Below, one piece after another: positions 43,150 through 52,543 of a stretch of 64,000 nt of DNA. How positions within the stretch are numbered: the first letter of the stretch is position 1; each line of letters starts with the position of its first letter. The position numbers and the translations under genes were made by a program. The stretch is from positions 44,916 to 108,915 of the forward strand of contig CAYMEK010000004.1 of NCBI GenBank assembly GCA_964389305.1. The letters are read 5' to 3'. Source of the stretch: CAYMEK01 sp964389305. Its GTDB lineage: Bacteria; Spirochaetota; Spirochaetia; SZUA-6; DRHE01. The notes below the pieces were generated by a model. That model was not told the DNA's origin and did no database searches. It worked only from the letters and a program-made list of their open reading frames with translations.

Positions 43150-45255
43150 CTAACGACCGCCTCTCAGCAGCCGCAGCATTTGCTCAACATCGGTGGTTGG
43201 CAGCTCACAGCTCCGGTCTCGGCAGACGTAAGCCGTGGCCTTGCCGTCCAGGCTCTTCAAGCTCCGGCTGAACGGGGCCAGGGCTGTGATCTCCGGCTCC
43301 TGCTGCTCGGTCGGAAGGAAGAGCAGGACCCGGTTGGGTGCAAACTCCCGCCGGGCCGCCCGGACCATTCGCCTCGTGTCTCCGGCGGCTGCGGGTCCGG
43401 CCACGACCACTTCGAAGGAGGGGCCGATGAGGAAATCCAGGCCGGTGAGCAGAAAGGTGAAGACAAGTGGATTCGCCTCTACCGCCGCGGAACCGGACCG
43501 GGCCAGGCTCAGGGCTTTCTGCTCGTAATCGCGGTTCCCGGTAAGAGCGCCGAGCCTGAGCAGGTCGAGCAGGGCGACCGATCCGGCGGCCGGCAGAGCT
43601 CCGTCGGCTTCGCTGCGCCGGCGGACCGGCAGCTTTTCCGCTCCCGAGGCGGTGAGATAAAAGCCTCCTCCCCCTCCCGAATCGTCCCAGAAATCCTCGA
43701 TGACCAGGTCCATGAGCTCCAAGGCCTGCCGGAGATACCCGCACTCGAAGGTGGACTCGTAGAGCTCGAGCAGCCCCCAGATCAGAAAGGCGTAGTCCGC
43801 GGCGTAGGCCGGGATAGCCGCCTCCCCGTCCCTGTAGCGGTGCAGGAGGCGTCCGTCGGGGCGGCGCAGTGTCCGCAGGATAAAACCGGCAGCCGCTTCG
43901 GCCGACTCGATGTACTGCGGTTCGTCCAGCACGCCTCCGGCCTTGGCCAGGGCGGCGATGGCCAGCCCGTTCCAGTCTGCCAGAACCTTGTCATCCCTCA
44001 ACGGCCGGACCCTCCGCTGCCGGGCCTGAAAAAGCCTGTCGCGCACTTGTTCCGGCAGCCCGTCCGGCCGATGTTCGGGCTCCGGCTCGGTTCCCGGTTC
44101 CCGACTGCCGGAGGCGCCGCGTTCCGGCGGCGGCAGGTACAACAGGTTCCTCCCGCTCGGCTCCCCGGTGGCTTCCTTGCTGACATTCCCTTCCGCCCTC
44201 ACGGCGGACACCCTTTCCAGCTCGCTAAGCTGCTCGGGGGTGAGCAGGGAGGCGAGCTCGGAGTAGGTCCAGGTGTAATATCCGCCCTCCTCGCCCTCGC
44301 TGTCCGCATCTTCGGCCGAGGCGAACGCTCCTTCCGGGGTGCCTAGATCCCGGCGCAGGTAGGCCAGGATCTCCCGGACGGTGCGGGCGTACCGCTCGCG
44401 CCCGGTGGCCTGGAACGCCTCGGTGTAGGCCAGGGCCAGAAGGGCCTGATCGTAGAGCATCTTCTCGAAGTGGGGAAGCTGCCAGCGGGCGTCGGTGGAG
44501 TAGCGGTGGAAGCCATAGCCGACCTGGTCGTAGATTCCACCCCTGCGCATCTCCGTCAGGGTTTTTTCCACCATGGCCAGAGCCCTGTCCTCCCCGCTGC
44601 GTTTCCAATAGCGCAGCAGGAACAGGAGGTTCTGGGCGCTTGGAAACTTGGGTGAGAAACCGAAGCCGCCGTGCTGCTCGTCGAATCGCTCGGACAGGGC
44701 CTGGTAGGCACGCTCCAGAACCGCGCCGTCGGGCAGGATGCCGCCTTTCCGGGATCCGGCGATCTGCTGAAGAGCCTGCTCAAGCGATTGGCCGGAGGAA
44801 TCGACCTCGCCGCGCCGGTTCGCCCATACCTCGCCGATGCGGGGGATCAGCTCCAGCATTCCGGGGCGGCCGTAACGGCTGTCGCGGGGGATGTAGGTAG
44901 CGGCGAAGAAGGGCAAGCGCTCCTGATTCAGGACAACGGTCAGCGGCCAGCCGCCGCGGCCGGTCAGAAGCTGGGCTGCGGTCATGTACAACTCGTCGAT
45001 ATCGGGCCGTTCCTCCCGGTCGACCTTGATGTTTACGAACGTATCGTTCATCAGCCGGGCTACTTGCGGATCTTCAAAGGACTCCTGTTCCATCACGTGG
45101 CACCAGTGACAGGTCGAATAACCCACCGAAAGGAAGATCGGCCTGTCCAGCTCCCGCGCCGCGCGAAACGCATCCTCACCCCACGGATACCAGTCCACCG
45201 GGTTATCGGCGTGCTGGAGCAGGTAGGGGCTTTTTTCGTTCTTCAAATGATTCAA
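43150..45255 (-). CDS. DUF255/YyaL-type thioredoxin-domain protein
   Basis: 701 residues. The N-terminal thioredoxin-like domain has LKNEKSPYLLQHADNPVDW, FLSVGYSTCHWCHVM (C49, C52) and GGWPLTVVLNQERLPFF. The remainder is an (alpha/alpha)6-like region (HFEKMLYDQALLALAYTEAF, LADWNGLAIAALAKAGG) related to glycoside-hydrolase-like barrels. The family, found in bacteria and as human SPATA20, has no firm function. Pairing with a second thioredoxin-like gene suggests redox protein quality control. Confidence 0.92.
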   Translation of the reverse strand: MNHLKNEKSPYLLQHADNPVDWYPWGEDAFRAARELDRPIFLSVGYSTCHWCHVMEQESFEDPQVARLMNDTFVNIKVDREERPDIDELYMTAAQLLTGRGGWPLTVVLNQERLPFFAATYIPRDSRYGRPGMLELIPRIGEVWANRRGEVDSSGQSLEQALQQIAGSRKGGILPDGAVLERAYQALSERFDEQHGGFGFSPKFPSAQNLLFLLRYWKRSGEDRALAMVEKTLTEMRRGGIYDQVGYGFHRYSTDARWQLPHFEKMLYDQALLALAYTEAFQATGRERYARTVREILAYLRRDLGTPEGAFASAEDADSEGEEGGYYTWTYSELASLLTPEQLSELERVSAVRAEGNVSKEATGEPSGRNLLYLPPPERGASGSREPGTEPEPEHRPDGLPEQVRDRLFQARQRRVRPLRDDKVLADWNGLAIAALAKAGGVLDEPQYIESAEAAAGFILRTLRRPDGRLLHRYRDGEAAIPAYAADYAFLIWGLLELYESTFECGYLRQALELMDLVIEDFWDDSGGGGGFYLTASGAEKLPVRRRSEADGALPAAGSVALLDLLRLGALTGNRDYEQKALSLARSGSAAVEANPLVFTFLLTGLDFLIGPSFEVVVAGPAAAGDTRRMVRAARREFAPNRVLLFLPTEQQEPEITALAPFSRSLKSLDGKATAYVCRDRSCELPTTDVEQMLRLLRGGR

Positions 45256-45534
45256 GTCACCTCTTCTCCCTGTTTCCGTCCTCCGGTATACAGGTGGCTG
45301 CTCGAGTGCCTGGCCATTCTCTCATCCGGATGCGCTGCAAGTCGATTGTATTGATAAGAAACTAATTATGAGCGGAAAAGTCAAATATTTAACGCCGGTC
45401 CGGCGTTCGGCTGATGGCCGGCCTGCGCGGAAACGGGACTGCCCGTCTTCCGGCTTGCTCTTCAGGCAGCCCGCCCGCCTTCCGGACCGCCTAGCGGCTG
45501 GATTGCCCGTCTTCCGGCCAGCCCGGCGTCTGCC
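45256..45534. other. Intergenic region with a short direct repeat
   Basis: It holds the 5' region of the DUF255 gene. TGCCCGTCTTCCGGC occurs twice (near 45440 and 45505). Forward frames here have no family resemblance. Confidence 0.4.
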
Positions 45535-46290
45535 CTACGTCGAGGCAGCCCTCGCCCCGCATACCGGGCACTCCGGGTTCTTGTCGAAGCGTACCTCCTG
45601 GAACTGCATGCTCTCCGCGTCGCAGAACAGCAGCCGCCCTTTGAGCAGCTCTCCTTTGCCGGTAAGGTACTTGATGGCTTCCATGGCCTCCAGGCAGCCG
45701 AGCAGGCCGGCCGTGGCGCCCAGAATGGGGAAGATCTCGGCGGGCGGGGCTTCGGGAACCAGGCAGGCCAGGCAGGCCGTGTGCGGCGGGTGGACGAAGG
45801 TAATCTGCCCGCAGAGGCCGGTCACCCCGGCGTGGATCAGGGGCAGCCCGGCTTTCACGGCGTAGCGGTTCAGTACGAAGCGTGTCTGGAAGTTGTCCAG
45901 GCAGTCGACAATCAGCCGGGCATCGGCGACCAGGTCGGCTATATTCTCGGGCTCGATGCTTTCGGTTAGAGGTATCACCTCGACCAGGGGATTGATATGG
46001 TTCAGGGTCTCGCGGGCGGACAGGGCCTTGTTTTTTCCGATGTCGCTCTCGCCGTGCAGGATTTGCCGGTTCAGGTTCGACAGCTCCACCTCGCCGTCGT
46101 CGCAGATTCTCAGGCGTCCCACACCGGCGGCGGCCAGGTACTCGGCCGCCGGGCTCCCGAGACCTCCGGCCCCGGCGACGAACAGGCAGGCTTGCTTGAG
46201 CCTTGCTTGAGCCGCCTCGCCCCAGGAGGGCAGCAGGATCTGGCGGTGGTAGCGCTGCTTCTCGCCTTCGCTGAGCCCGGGGCCGCTCAT
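45535..46290 (-). CDS. MoeB/ThiF-family E1-like adenylyltransferase
   Basis: 251 residues: RYHRQILLPSWGEAAQARL, the ATP loop VAGAGGLGSPAAEYLAAAG, DDGEVELSNLNRQILH (Arg finger), GKNKALSARETLNHINP and DCLDNFQTRFVLN. Zinc cysteines lie in CLACL and CPVCGA. It has no rhodanese domain. Members adenylate the terminal Gly of MoaD or ThiS. No carrier gene is adjacent; two Gly-Gly carriers lie in the AOR operon of the same window. It overlaps gcvH by four bases and is translated with it. Confidence 0.9.
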   Translation of the reverse strand: MSGPGLSEGEKQRYHRQILLPSWGEAAQARLKQACLFVAGAGGLGSPAAEYLAAAGVGRLRICDDGEVELSNLNRQILHGESDIGKNKALSARETLNHINPLVEVIPLTESIEPENIADLVADARLIVDCLDNFQTRFVLNRYAVKAGLPLIHAGVTGLCGQITFVHPPHTACLACLVPEAPPAEIFPILGATAGLLGCLEAMEAIKYLTGKGELLKGRLLFCDAESMQFQEVRFDKNPECPVCGARAAST

Positions 46291-46664
46291 TCCTGTATCG
46301 TTTTCCGGTAGGCGGCGAGGTCGAGCAGGTCAGCGGCTTGTTTGGGATCATCCATATGCAGCGTGAATATCCAGCCGGCGCCGTAGGGATCCTTGTTGAT
46401 GATTTCCGGCTCGTCCCGCAACTGGCTGTTGATCGAATGGATCTCGCCGCTCAAAGGGCAGGGGAGATCATTGGTTGACTTTACGGATTCGATCGTGCAG
46501 ACGATGTCTCCCTTGGCGACCTTCTTCCCCTTCTCCGGGAGCTCCACGTACACGATGTCTTCGAGCTCTTTCTGGGCGTGATCCGTGATGCCGAAGCGGG
46601 CGTTCTCCCCCTCGACATGCACCCAAAGATGCTCTTCCGTGTATTTCAGTTCTTCTTCCTTCAT
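46287..46664 (-). CDS. gcvH: Glycine cleavage H-like lipoyl protein
   Basis: 125 residues: KYTEEHLWVHVEG, FGITDHAQKELEDIVYVELP, then the lipoyl site CTIESVKSTNDL (K62), and DPYGAGWIFTLHM. Length matches GcvH. No gcvT or gcvP is nearby, so it may be a lipoyl relay for the pyruvate dehydrogenase E2 encoded on the other strand, as known for Bacillus GcvH, rather than part of a glycine cleavage unit. The ATG has an AGGAG site. It overlaps the MoeB/ThiF gene. Confidence 0.92.
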   Translation of the reverse strand: MKEEELKYTEEHLWVHVEGENARFGITDHAQKELEDIVYVELPEKGKKVAKGDIVCTIESVKSTNDLPCPLSGEIHSINSQLRDEPEIINKDPYGAGWIFTLHMDDPKQAADLLDLAAYRKTIQE

Positions 46665-46832
46665 GTCCTGCTCCTTTGCTGACTGTGGTGTGGATATCCT
46701 AACGGTAAGCTAAAATCAACCGCATTGCAACGAAAAGAGTTCTATCCGCACGCTTTGCCTTTCGACTCTACAGATAGTATTCTATTAATAATAAATCGAC
46801 CGCGCATAGGGGCAGGGGGGAGGCAGGAGCTC

Positions 46833-47294
46833 ATGACCGGACAGGAAATCATAGCTATCCTGGAGATGATCCTCAACGAGGCTCATACGGCGGTGCTGGC
46901 TACCGCTGATCAGGACTGCAGGCCCCATATCCGCTGGATGACCCCGGCCCTGCTCCGCGGCCGCAGCGGAGCTATTTATGCGGTAACCTCGCCCGGGTTC
47001 GAAAAAGTGCATCAGCTCGATGCTCGCCCGCAGGTGGAATGGATGTTTCAGACTCCGATCCTCGACACGGTGGTCACAGTGCGCGGCCGGATCAACGTGG
47101 TGGACAATCCTTCACTCCTCTCGGAGGTGCTCGAAAGCCTGGGGCCCTTCATGCGTTCCTTCTGGAAGCTCAAGGGAGAGGAGCGGGACCTGGTGGTTCT
47201 GGAAACGATAATAGAAGAGGCGGTCTACTACAAGCCCATGAAGGGCTTGAAAGAGGTCGTGACGCAGTGGAGAAAGGGAAATGAGCGCAAGTAA
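46833..47294 (+). CDS. Pyridoxamine 5'-phosphate oxidase-like flavin-binding protein
   Basis: 153 residues from ATG 46833 (GGAGC upstream); 36 codons of open frame before it lack similarity. AHTAVLATADQDCRPHIRWM, AIYAVTSPGFEKVHQLD and PQVEWMFQT are the split-barrel core of the PNPOx-like general stress family, which binds FMN or F420. Its last 14 bases overlap the start of the E1 alpha gene, so it is cotranscribed with the pyruvate dehydrogenase genes, perhaps as a redox-linked accessory. Confidence 0.83.
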   Translation: MTGQEIIAILEMILNEAHTAVLATADQDCRPHIRWMTPALLRGRSGAIYAVTSPGFEKVHQLDARPQVEWMFQTPILDTVVTVRGRINVVDNPSLLSEVLESLGPFMRSFWKLKGEERDLVVLETIIEEAVYYKPMKGLKEVVTQWRKGNERK

Positions 47295-48447
47295 AGACAG
47301 CTCGCGCGGCCGGGCCGGAAACCGGGACGCGAGGGGCACCCGATCAGCCGCTGCCGGCTCCAAGGTTGCCGGCGGCACCCGGTCTGGAGCTTCCGGGTCC
47401 CGGGATGGGGGGAGCACCCGATCAGCCGCTGCCGGCTCCAAGGTTGCAGGCGGTACCAGATCAGCCGCTGCCGGTTCCGGGTCAGCCGCGGGCGAGCGGG
47501 AGTTTCGCATCGGGCTGCTGCGCAGGATGCTGCTGATCCGCCGCATGGAGGAGAAGGCGGCCCAGATGTACGGGCTGCGCAAGATCGGGGGCTTCTGCCA
47601 CCTGTACATCGGCCAGGAGGCTGTGGCCGTCGGCGCGCTGGCCGCGCTGGATCTGAGCAAGGATTACATGCTCACCGCCTACCGGGACCACGGGCACGCC
47701 CTGACCTGCGGACTGGACCCCAAGGCCTTGATGGCCGAGCTGTACGGGAAGAGCAGCGGCTGCTCGCGCGGCAAAGGCGGCTCCATGCATCTGTTCGACG
47801 CGGACAGGCACATGCTGGGCGGCAACGGGATTGTCGGTGCCCACATCCCGGTGGCTACGGGCGTGGCCCTGAAGGTGAAATACAAGAAGGAGGAGGGGGT
47901 GGTGCTGTGCTTTTTCGGCGATGGGGCGATTCACCAGGGCTCTTTTCACGAGAGTCTGAATCTGGCCAAGATCTGGAGCCTGCCGATCGTCTACATCTGC
48001 GAGAACAACCGGTACGGCATGGGCACCGACTTCCGCCGCGTTTCCTCGGTAACCGATTTTTCGAAGATGGGCGACTCCTACCGGATTCCCGGCAGCCAGG
48101 TCGACGGAATGGACGTGCTGGCCGTCTACGACAAAGTTAACGAGTCGGTCCAGCAGGCCCGGCGGGAGCAGCAGCCCAGCTTCATCGAAGCGGTGACCTA
48201 CCGCTACAAGGGCCACTCCATGAGCGACCCGGCCACCTACAGAACCAAGGAAGAGCTGGAGAGTTACCGGAAGCAGGACCCGATCCTGATTCTGAAAGAC
48301 AAGCTGCTGGATTCCGGGCAGCTCGCGGAGGAGGAGTACCGGAAGATCGACGAGGAGTGCAAGATCGTCAGCAACCAGGCCGCCCAGTTCGCCGAGCAGA
48401 GCCCCGAGCCGGAGGTCGAGACTCTCTACGAAGACGTGGTGGTGTAG
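47281..48447 (+). CDS. pdhA: Pyruvate dehydrogenase E1 alpha subunit with repetitive N-terminal extension
   Basis: 388 residues. The enzyme starts near residue 76: REFRIGLLRRMLLIRRMEEK, then HLYIGQEAVAVGAL, YRDHGHALTCG, SRGKGGSMHLF, and the TPP motif GDGAIHQGSFHESLNLA with NN about 30 residues on. The phosphorylation-loop region YRYKGHSMSDPATYR is also conserved. The first 75 residues are a Gly/Ser/Ala/Arg repeat absent from usual E1 alpha (320-370 residues). A later start is possible, but no good internal ATG precedes the core. Together with E1 beta it decarboxylates pyruvate and acetylates the E2 lipoyl group. Confidence 0.93.
   Translation: MSASKDSSRGRAGNRDARGTRSAAAGSKVAGGTRSGASGSRDGGSTRSAAAGSKVAGGTRSAAAGSGSAAGEREFRIGLLRRMLLIRRMEEKAAQMYGLRKIGGFCHLYIGQEAVAVGALAALDLSKDYMLTAYRDHGHALTCGLDPKALMAELYGKSSGCSRGKGGSMHLFDADRHMLGGNGIVGAHIPVATGVALKVKYKKEEGVVLCFFGDGAIHQGSFHESLNLAKIWSLPIVYICENNRYGMGTDFRRVSSVTDFSKMGDSYRIPGSQVDGMDVLAVYDKVNESVQQARREQQPSFIEAVTYRYKGHSMSDPATYRTKEELESYRKQDPILILKDKLLDSGQLAEEEYRKIDEECKIVSNQAAQFAEQSPEPEVETLYEDVVV
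47330..47500 (+). repeat. Tandem repeat encoding the E1 alpha N-terminal extension
   Basis: The block GATCAGCCGCTGCCGG occurs three times; two copies continue into CTCCAAGGTTGC and are 78 bases apart. The peptide repeats the unit TRSAAAGSKVAGG (second copy exact) with a diverged TRSGASGSRDGGS between. It looks like recent in-frame repeat expansion. Confidence 0.75.
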
Positions 48448-48457
48448 GGGGGCAGCC

Positions 48458-49435
48458 ATGCCAGTTATCGCTTTTCGCCAGGCGTTGAAGGAGGCTATGG
48501 ACGAGGAGATGGCCCGGGATGAGAACGTCATCCTGATGGGCGAGGAGGTGGCCCAGTACAACGGGGCCTACAAGGTCAGCCAGGGCCTGCTGGACAAGTA
48601 CGGCCCCGAGCGGGTCATCGACACCCCGATCACCGAAGAAGGATTCACGGGGGTGGGGATCGGTGCCGCCCTGGCGGGGTTGAGGCCGATCGTGGAGTGG
48701 ATGACCTTGAACTTTTCCGCCCAGGCCTTCGACCAGGTTTTAAACAACGCCGCCAAGATGCTGTACATGTCCGGCGGACAGCTCAAGGTGCCGATCGTAT
48801 TCCGCGGTCCCAACGGCCCGGCGGAGTTCCTGGCCAGCCAGCATTCCCAGTCCTTCCAGGCGTTCTACTCCCACATCCCGGGGCTCAAGGTGGTGGCTCC
48901 ATCCACTCCTTACGATGCCAAGGGGCTGTTGAAGTCGGCGATCCGGGATGACAACCCGGTGGTTTTCCTCGAGGCGGAGTTGATGTATCCCTGGAAGGGC
49001 GAGGTTCCCGAAGAAGAGTACCTGATCCCTCTCGGCAGAGCCCACGTCAAGCGCGCCGGGGAGGAGGTAACCCTGGTCAGCTTCTCCAAGACGATGCAGA
49101 TGGTCCTGGAGGCGGCCGGTATCCTGGAGAAGCAGGGCTTCAGCGCCGAGGTCGTGGACCTGCAGACCCTCAGGCCTCTGGATGAGCGGACGGTCTACGC
49201 TTCGGTGGGCAAGACCAACCGCTGCGTGGTCGTGGATAACGACTGGCCCATGGCCGGCTACGGGGCCTACCTGGGCTGGCTGATCTCCAGGAACTGCTTC
49301 GACAGTCTCGACGCTCCGGTCGAGCTGGTTTCGATGGAAGACGTGCCCATGCCCTATAACCACACCCTGGAGCTGGCCGTTCAGCCATCCGTGGAGAAGA
49401 TCGTGGCCGCGGCCAGGCGCGTGCTGTACGTTTAG
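48458..49435 (+). CDS. pdhB: Pyruvate dehydrogenase E1 beta subunit
   Basis: 325 residues: FRQALKEAMDEEMARDENV, MGEEVAQYNGAYKVSQGL, DTPITEEGFTGVGIGAAL (TPP-activating Glu), EWMTLNFSAQAFDQVLNNAA, FRGPNGPAEFLASQHSQS, then the transketolase C-terminal domain with VDLQTLRPLDERTV. Length and motifs are standard. It begins 10 bases after the E1 alpha stop. Confidence 0.96.
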   Translation: MPVIAFRQALKEAMDEEMARDENVILMGEEVAQYNGAYKVSQGLLDKYGPERVIDTPITEEGFTGVGIGAALAGLRPIVEWMTLNFSAQAFDQVLNNAAKMLYMSGGQLKVPIVFRGPNGPAEFLASQHSQSFQAFYSHIPGLKVVAPSTPYDAKGLLKSAIRDDNPVVFLEAELMYPWKGEVPEEEYLIPLGRAHVKRAGEEVTLVSFSKTMQMVLEAAGILEKQGFSAEVVDLQTLRPLDERTVYASVGKTNRCVVVDNDWPMAGYGAYLGWLISRNCFDSLDAPVELVSMEDVPMPYNHTLELAVQPSVEKIVAAARRVLYV

Positions 49436-49449
49436 AGGGGAGGAGCGCT

Positions 49450-51050
49450 ATGGCCGAACAGGTGTTGATGCTGGCCCTCTCTCCGACCATGGAGGAGGGA
49501 ACCATAGTCAAGTGGCACAAGAAAGAAGGAGACGCGATCAGCCAGAGCGAGATCATCTGCGAGGTGGAGACCGACAAGGCCACCATGGAGTACGAATCGG
49601 TGAACGAGGGCACGCTGCTCAAGATCCTCGTCCCGGACGGCGGCCGGGCCAAGGTCGGAGATCCTATAGCCGTGGTGGGAGAGCCCGGCGAGGACATAAG
49701 CGCCCTTACCGCACGAGCGGAACCTGCGGAGGAGGCCGCCTCGGAAGCCGCCGCCTCTGGAGGGCAGCGGACGGAAGGGCAGNNNNNNNNNNNNNNNNNN
49801 NNNNNNNNNNNNNNNNNNNNNNNNNNNNNNNNNNNNNNNNNNNNNNNNNNNNNNNNNNNNNNNNNNNNNNNNNNNNNNNNNNGCAGCCTGAAGGGCAGAT
49901 TGCAGGGAAGCAGGATGCCGGGCAGCAGGCCGATCAGCGGACGGGAGCGCAGCAGGCCGGGGCGGCCCCTGCAGGCACTTCGGCCCCTGCAGGCGCTCCG
50001 GCCGCCGCGGCCGGAGCCGGGCAGACCCCCGGGCCTTCGCCTCCCGGTGACGGCCGCCTGAAGGCATCGCCCCTGGCCCGCAAGATGGCCCTGGAGAACA
50101 ACCTGGACATCCGGGGCCTGAGCGGAAGCGGTCCGGCGGGCAGGATCGTGAAGCGAGACGTAGAAAAGGCTCTGAGCGGGGGGCTGCCTTTAGGTGCGGC
50201 TGTGAAAAAGCCTGCCGGCGCACCCTTTGCAGCCGAGCCGCTCGTCGGCGGGCCAGCCGCGGCCGGAGCTTACGCGGCCGCCGCCTCTACGGCCGTATCT
50301 GCTGAGGCGTTCGGGCCCGGGGCGGTGGGGATGTCCTCCGGCGCGGCCTGGACGGGCCGGGAGGAGCGTATTCCCCTGTCGGGAAAGAGGAAGGTCATCG
50401 CCCAGCGCCTGGCCGAATCGAAATTTTCGGCCCCCCACTACTATCTGAGGATCGATGTTGACGCCGATGCCCTGATCCAAGCCCGGGAGCGGCTGAACGC
50501 CCGCCTGGCCGGAGATCCTGCCGGGAAGGTTTCTCCCAATGCCTTCCTGATCAAGTTCGCGGCTGAAGCGCTCAAGAGGCATCCCGAGGTCAACTCGAGC
50601 TGGCAGGGGGATGCGATTCTCAGGTATGGCCGCCTGGACATCGGCCTGGCCGTGGCCCAGGAGGACGGGCTGATCACGCCGGTGGTGCGCAACTGCGAGG
50701 CCAAAGGGATCGTGCAGATCGATCGGGAGTTGAAGGTTCTGATCGACAAGGCCCGCCGCAACCGTCTTACCCCGGAAGAGTACACGGGAGCGACCTTCAC
50801 GGTGAGCAGCCTGGGCTCCTCGGGGATCCTGGAGTTCACAGCCATCATCAATCCTCCCGGATCGGCCATCCTGGCCGTGGGCAGGATACACAAGGTCCCC
50901 GTGGTCGGCGAGAACGATCAGGTCGTGATCCGCAATCAGATGATCCTGACCCTTTCCTGCGATCACCGGGTCATAGACGGTGTGGTGGGGGCGGCCTTCC
51001 TGGCGGATCTGAAGCGATACCTGGAGAATCCCGTAGAGGTCCTGTACTGA
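49450..51050 (+). CDS. pdhC: Dihydrolipoamide acetyltransferase (E2), interrupted by an assembly gap
   Basis: N-terminal lipoyl domain with VLMLALSPTMEEGTIVKWH and the lipoyl Lys K43 in ETDKATMEYES. An Ala/Gly/Gln-rich linker enters 100 N (49783-49882). After the gap come more linker, the peripheral subunit-binding domain (ASPLARKMALENNLDIRGL, GPAGRIVKRDVEKAL), an Ala-rich linker, and the catalytic domain with HYYLRIDVDADALIQAR, FLIKFAAEALKRHPEVN and the active-site LSCDHRVIDG. Frames on either side of the N run do not match, so the gap length is arbitrary. At least one lipoyl domain; more could be hidden in the gap. Confidence 0.93.
49783..49882. other. Assembly gap (100 N) in the E2 linker
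   Basis: Exactly 100 unknown bases after the first lipoyl domain. Missing sequence may be repetitive linker or a further lipoyl domain, because duplicated lipoyl domains also collapse in assembly. Confidence 0.98.
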
Positions 51051-51136
51051 CAGCTCGTCCGGACGGCGGTAAGGAGGCGCATCCACATCCGGGTGTACCT
51101 CGAGCAGCGATATTGAGTGCAGCGAAGGAGAAAACC

Positions 51137-52525
51137 ATGGCCGAATACGACTACGATCTAGTGGTGCTCGGAGCAGGCCCCGGAGGATATGTGGCCGCCA
51201 TCCGCGCCAGCCAGCTCGGTATGAAAGTGGCGGTGGTAGAAAAGGACAAGCCCGGCGGAGTGTGCCTGAACGTGGGCTGTATCCCCTCCAAGGCCCTGAT
51301 TCACCAGGCCGCTCTGGTCGGCTCCACCGGGGAACTGGAGAACATCGGGATCAAGGTGGATGCCTCGACCCTGGATTACGGCAAGGTGTTTGCCTTCTCC
51401 CGCAAGGCGGCGGACACCCTGTCGCGAGGCGTCGCCTATCTGCTGAAAAAGAACAAGATAGAGCTGATCGCCGGAGAGGGGACGGTCAAGGCCGCCCACC
51501 AGGTGGAGGTCAAAGAAGGAAGCAAGATCACCGGCAGGAACCTCCTTGTGGCCACCGGCTCCCGTCCGCGCACGATCCCCGGCTTCGAGATCGACGAGAA
51601 GCTGGTGCTTTCCTCCACCGGGGCCTTGATGCTGGAGAAGCTTCCCACGCGCGTCTGTATCCTGGGCGGCGGGGCGATCGGCGTGGAGTTCGCCCACATC
51701 ATGAATGCCTTCGGCGTGGAGGTGCACCTGGTGGAGATGCTGGAGCACCTCCTGCCCCTGGAGGACGAGGAGGCGGTCCAGGTGCTGGTCCGCTCCTTCA
51801 AGAAGCGGGGCATCAAGGTCTATACTTCCACCAGGGCTTCCGGATACCGCAAGAGCGGCAAAACCGTGAAAGTCGGCCTGGAGGGCGGCGACGGGGCCGG
51901 AGAGCTGGAGGTGGACCGGATCCTGCTGGTGGTGGGCAGGGCCCCCAACAGCGAAGGCATCGGGCTGGAGAACGTGGGGATCAAGGTGGACAGGGGGTTC
52001 ATCCCGGTCGGGGATTACTACCGCAGCTCGGCCGAGGGGCTATACGCGGTGGGGGACGTGATCGACTCGCCGATGCTGGCCCACGTGGCCTCCAAGGAGG
52101 GAGAGATCGCGGTCGAGCATATGGCGGACCGCCGGACGCCGGTGCGGCTGGACCCCAATGCCGTTCCGGGGGCCGTATACTGTGAGCCGCAGCTGGCCAG
52201 CTTCGGCTACACGGAAAAGCGAGCCAGGGAGGAGGGGCTCGACTTCGAGAAGTCCGTCTTCCCCTACCGGGGCGTAGGAAAAGCCGTGGCCATGGGCAAG
52301 CCGGAGGGACTGCTCAAGCTGCTGGTGGAGCGCGAGACCCGGGAAATCCTGGGAGCTCACCTGGTCGGGGCCGAGGCCACAGAGCTGATCCACGAGATCC
52401 TGCTGGCCAAGACCGCCGAGCTGCTGCCCGAAGACATGGCAGCCATGGTCCACGCTCATCCGACCCTCTCCGAGGGGGTGATGGAGCTGGCCCGGGCGGC
52501 CGAAGGCTGGGTAATTCACGCTTAG
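51137..52525 (+). CDS. lpdA: Dihydrolipoyl dehydrogenase (E3)
   Basis: 462 residues from ATG 51137 (GGAG six bases upstream; the frame is open eight codons further). FAD motif VVLGAGPGGYVAAIRASQLG, redox cysteines C43 and C48 in GGVCLNVGCIPSK, NAD motif ILGGGAIGVEFAHIMNAFG, second FAD motif YAVGDV, and the C-terminal His-Glu region MVHAHPTLSEGVMEL. It reoxidises the E2 lipoyl groups with NAD. It is the last gene of the pyruvate dehydrogenase operon and is followed by a pterin gene pair. Confidence 0.97.
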   Translation: MAEYDYDLVVLGAGPGGYVAAIRASQLGMKVAVVEKDKPGGVCLNVGCIPSKALIHQAALVGSTGELENIGIKVDASTLDYGKVFAFSRKAADTLSRGVAYLLKKNKIELIAGEGTVKAAHQVEVKEGSKITGRNLLVATGSRPRTIPGFEIDEKLVLSSTGALMLEKLPTRVCILGGGAIGVEFAHIMNAFGVEVHLVEMLEHLLPLEDEEAVQVLVRSFKKRGIKVYTSTRASGYRKSGKTVKVGLEGGDGAGELEVDRILLVVGRAPNSEGIGLENVGIKVDRGFIPVGDYYRSSAEGLYAVGDVIDSPMLAHVASKEGEIAVEHMADRRTPVRLDPNAVPGAVYCEPQLASFGYTEKRAREEGLDFEKSVFPYRGVGKAVAMGKPEGLLKLLVERETREILGAHLVGAEATELIHEILLAKTAELLPEDMAAMVHAHPTLSEGVMELARAAEGWVIHA

Positions 52526-52543
52526 GGCGGCCGGAGATCGTAG

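Noticed and set aside
43120..44346. 408-codon forward frame
   Set aside because: Antisense of the DUF255 gene; Gln/Gly/Arg-rich composition typical of a shadow frame in G+C-rich DNA.
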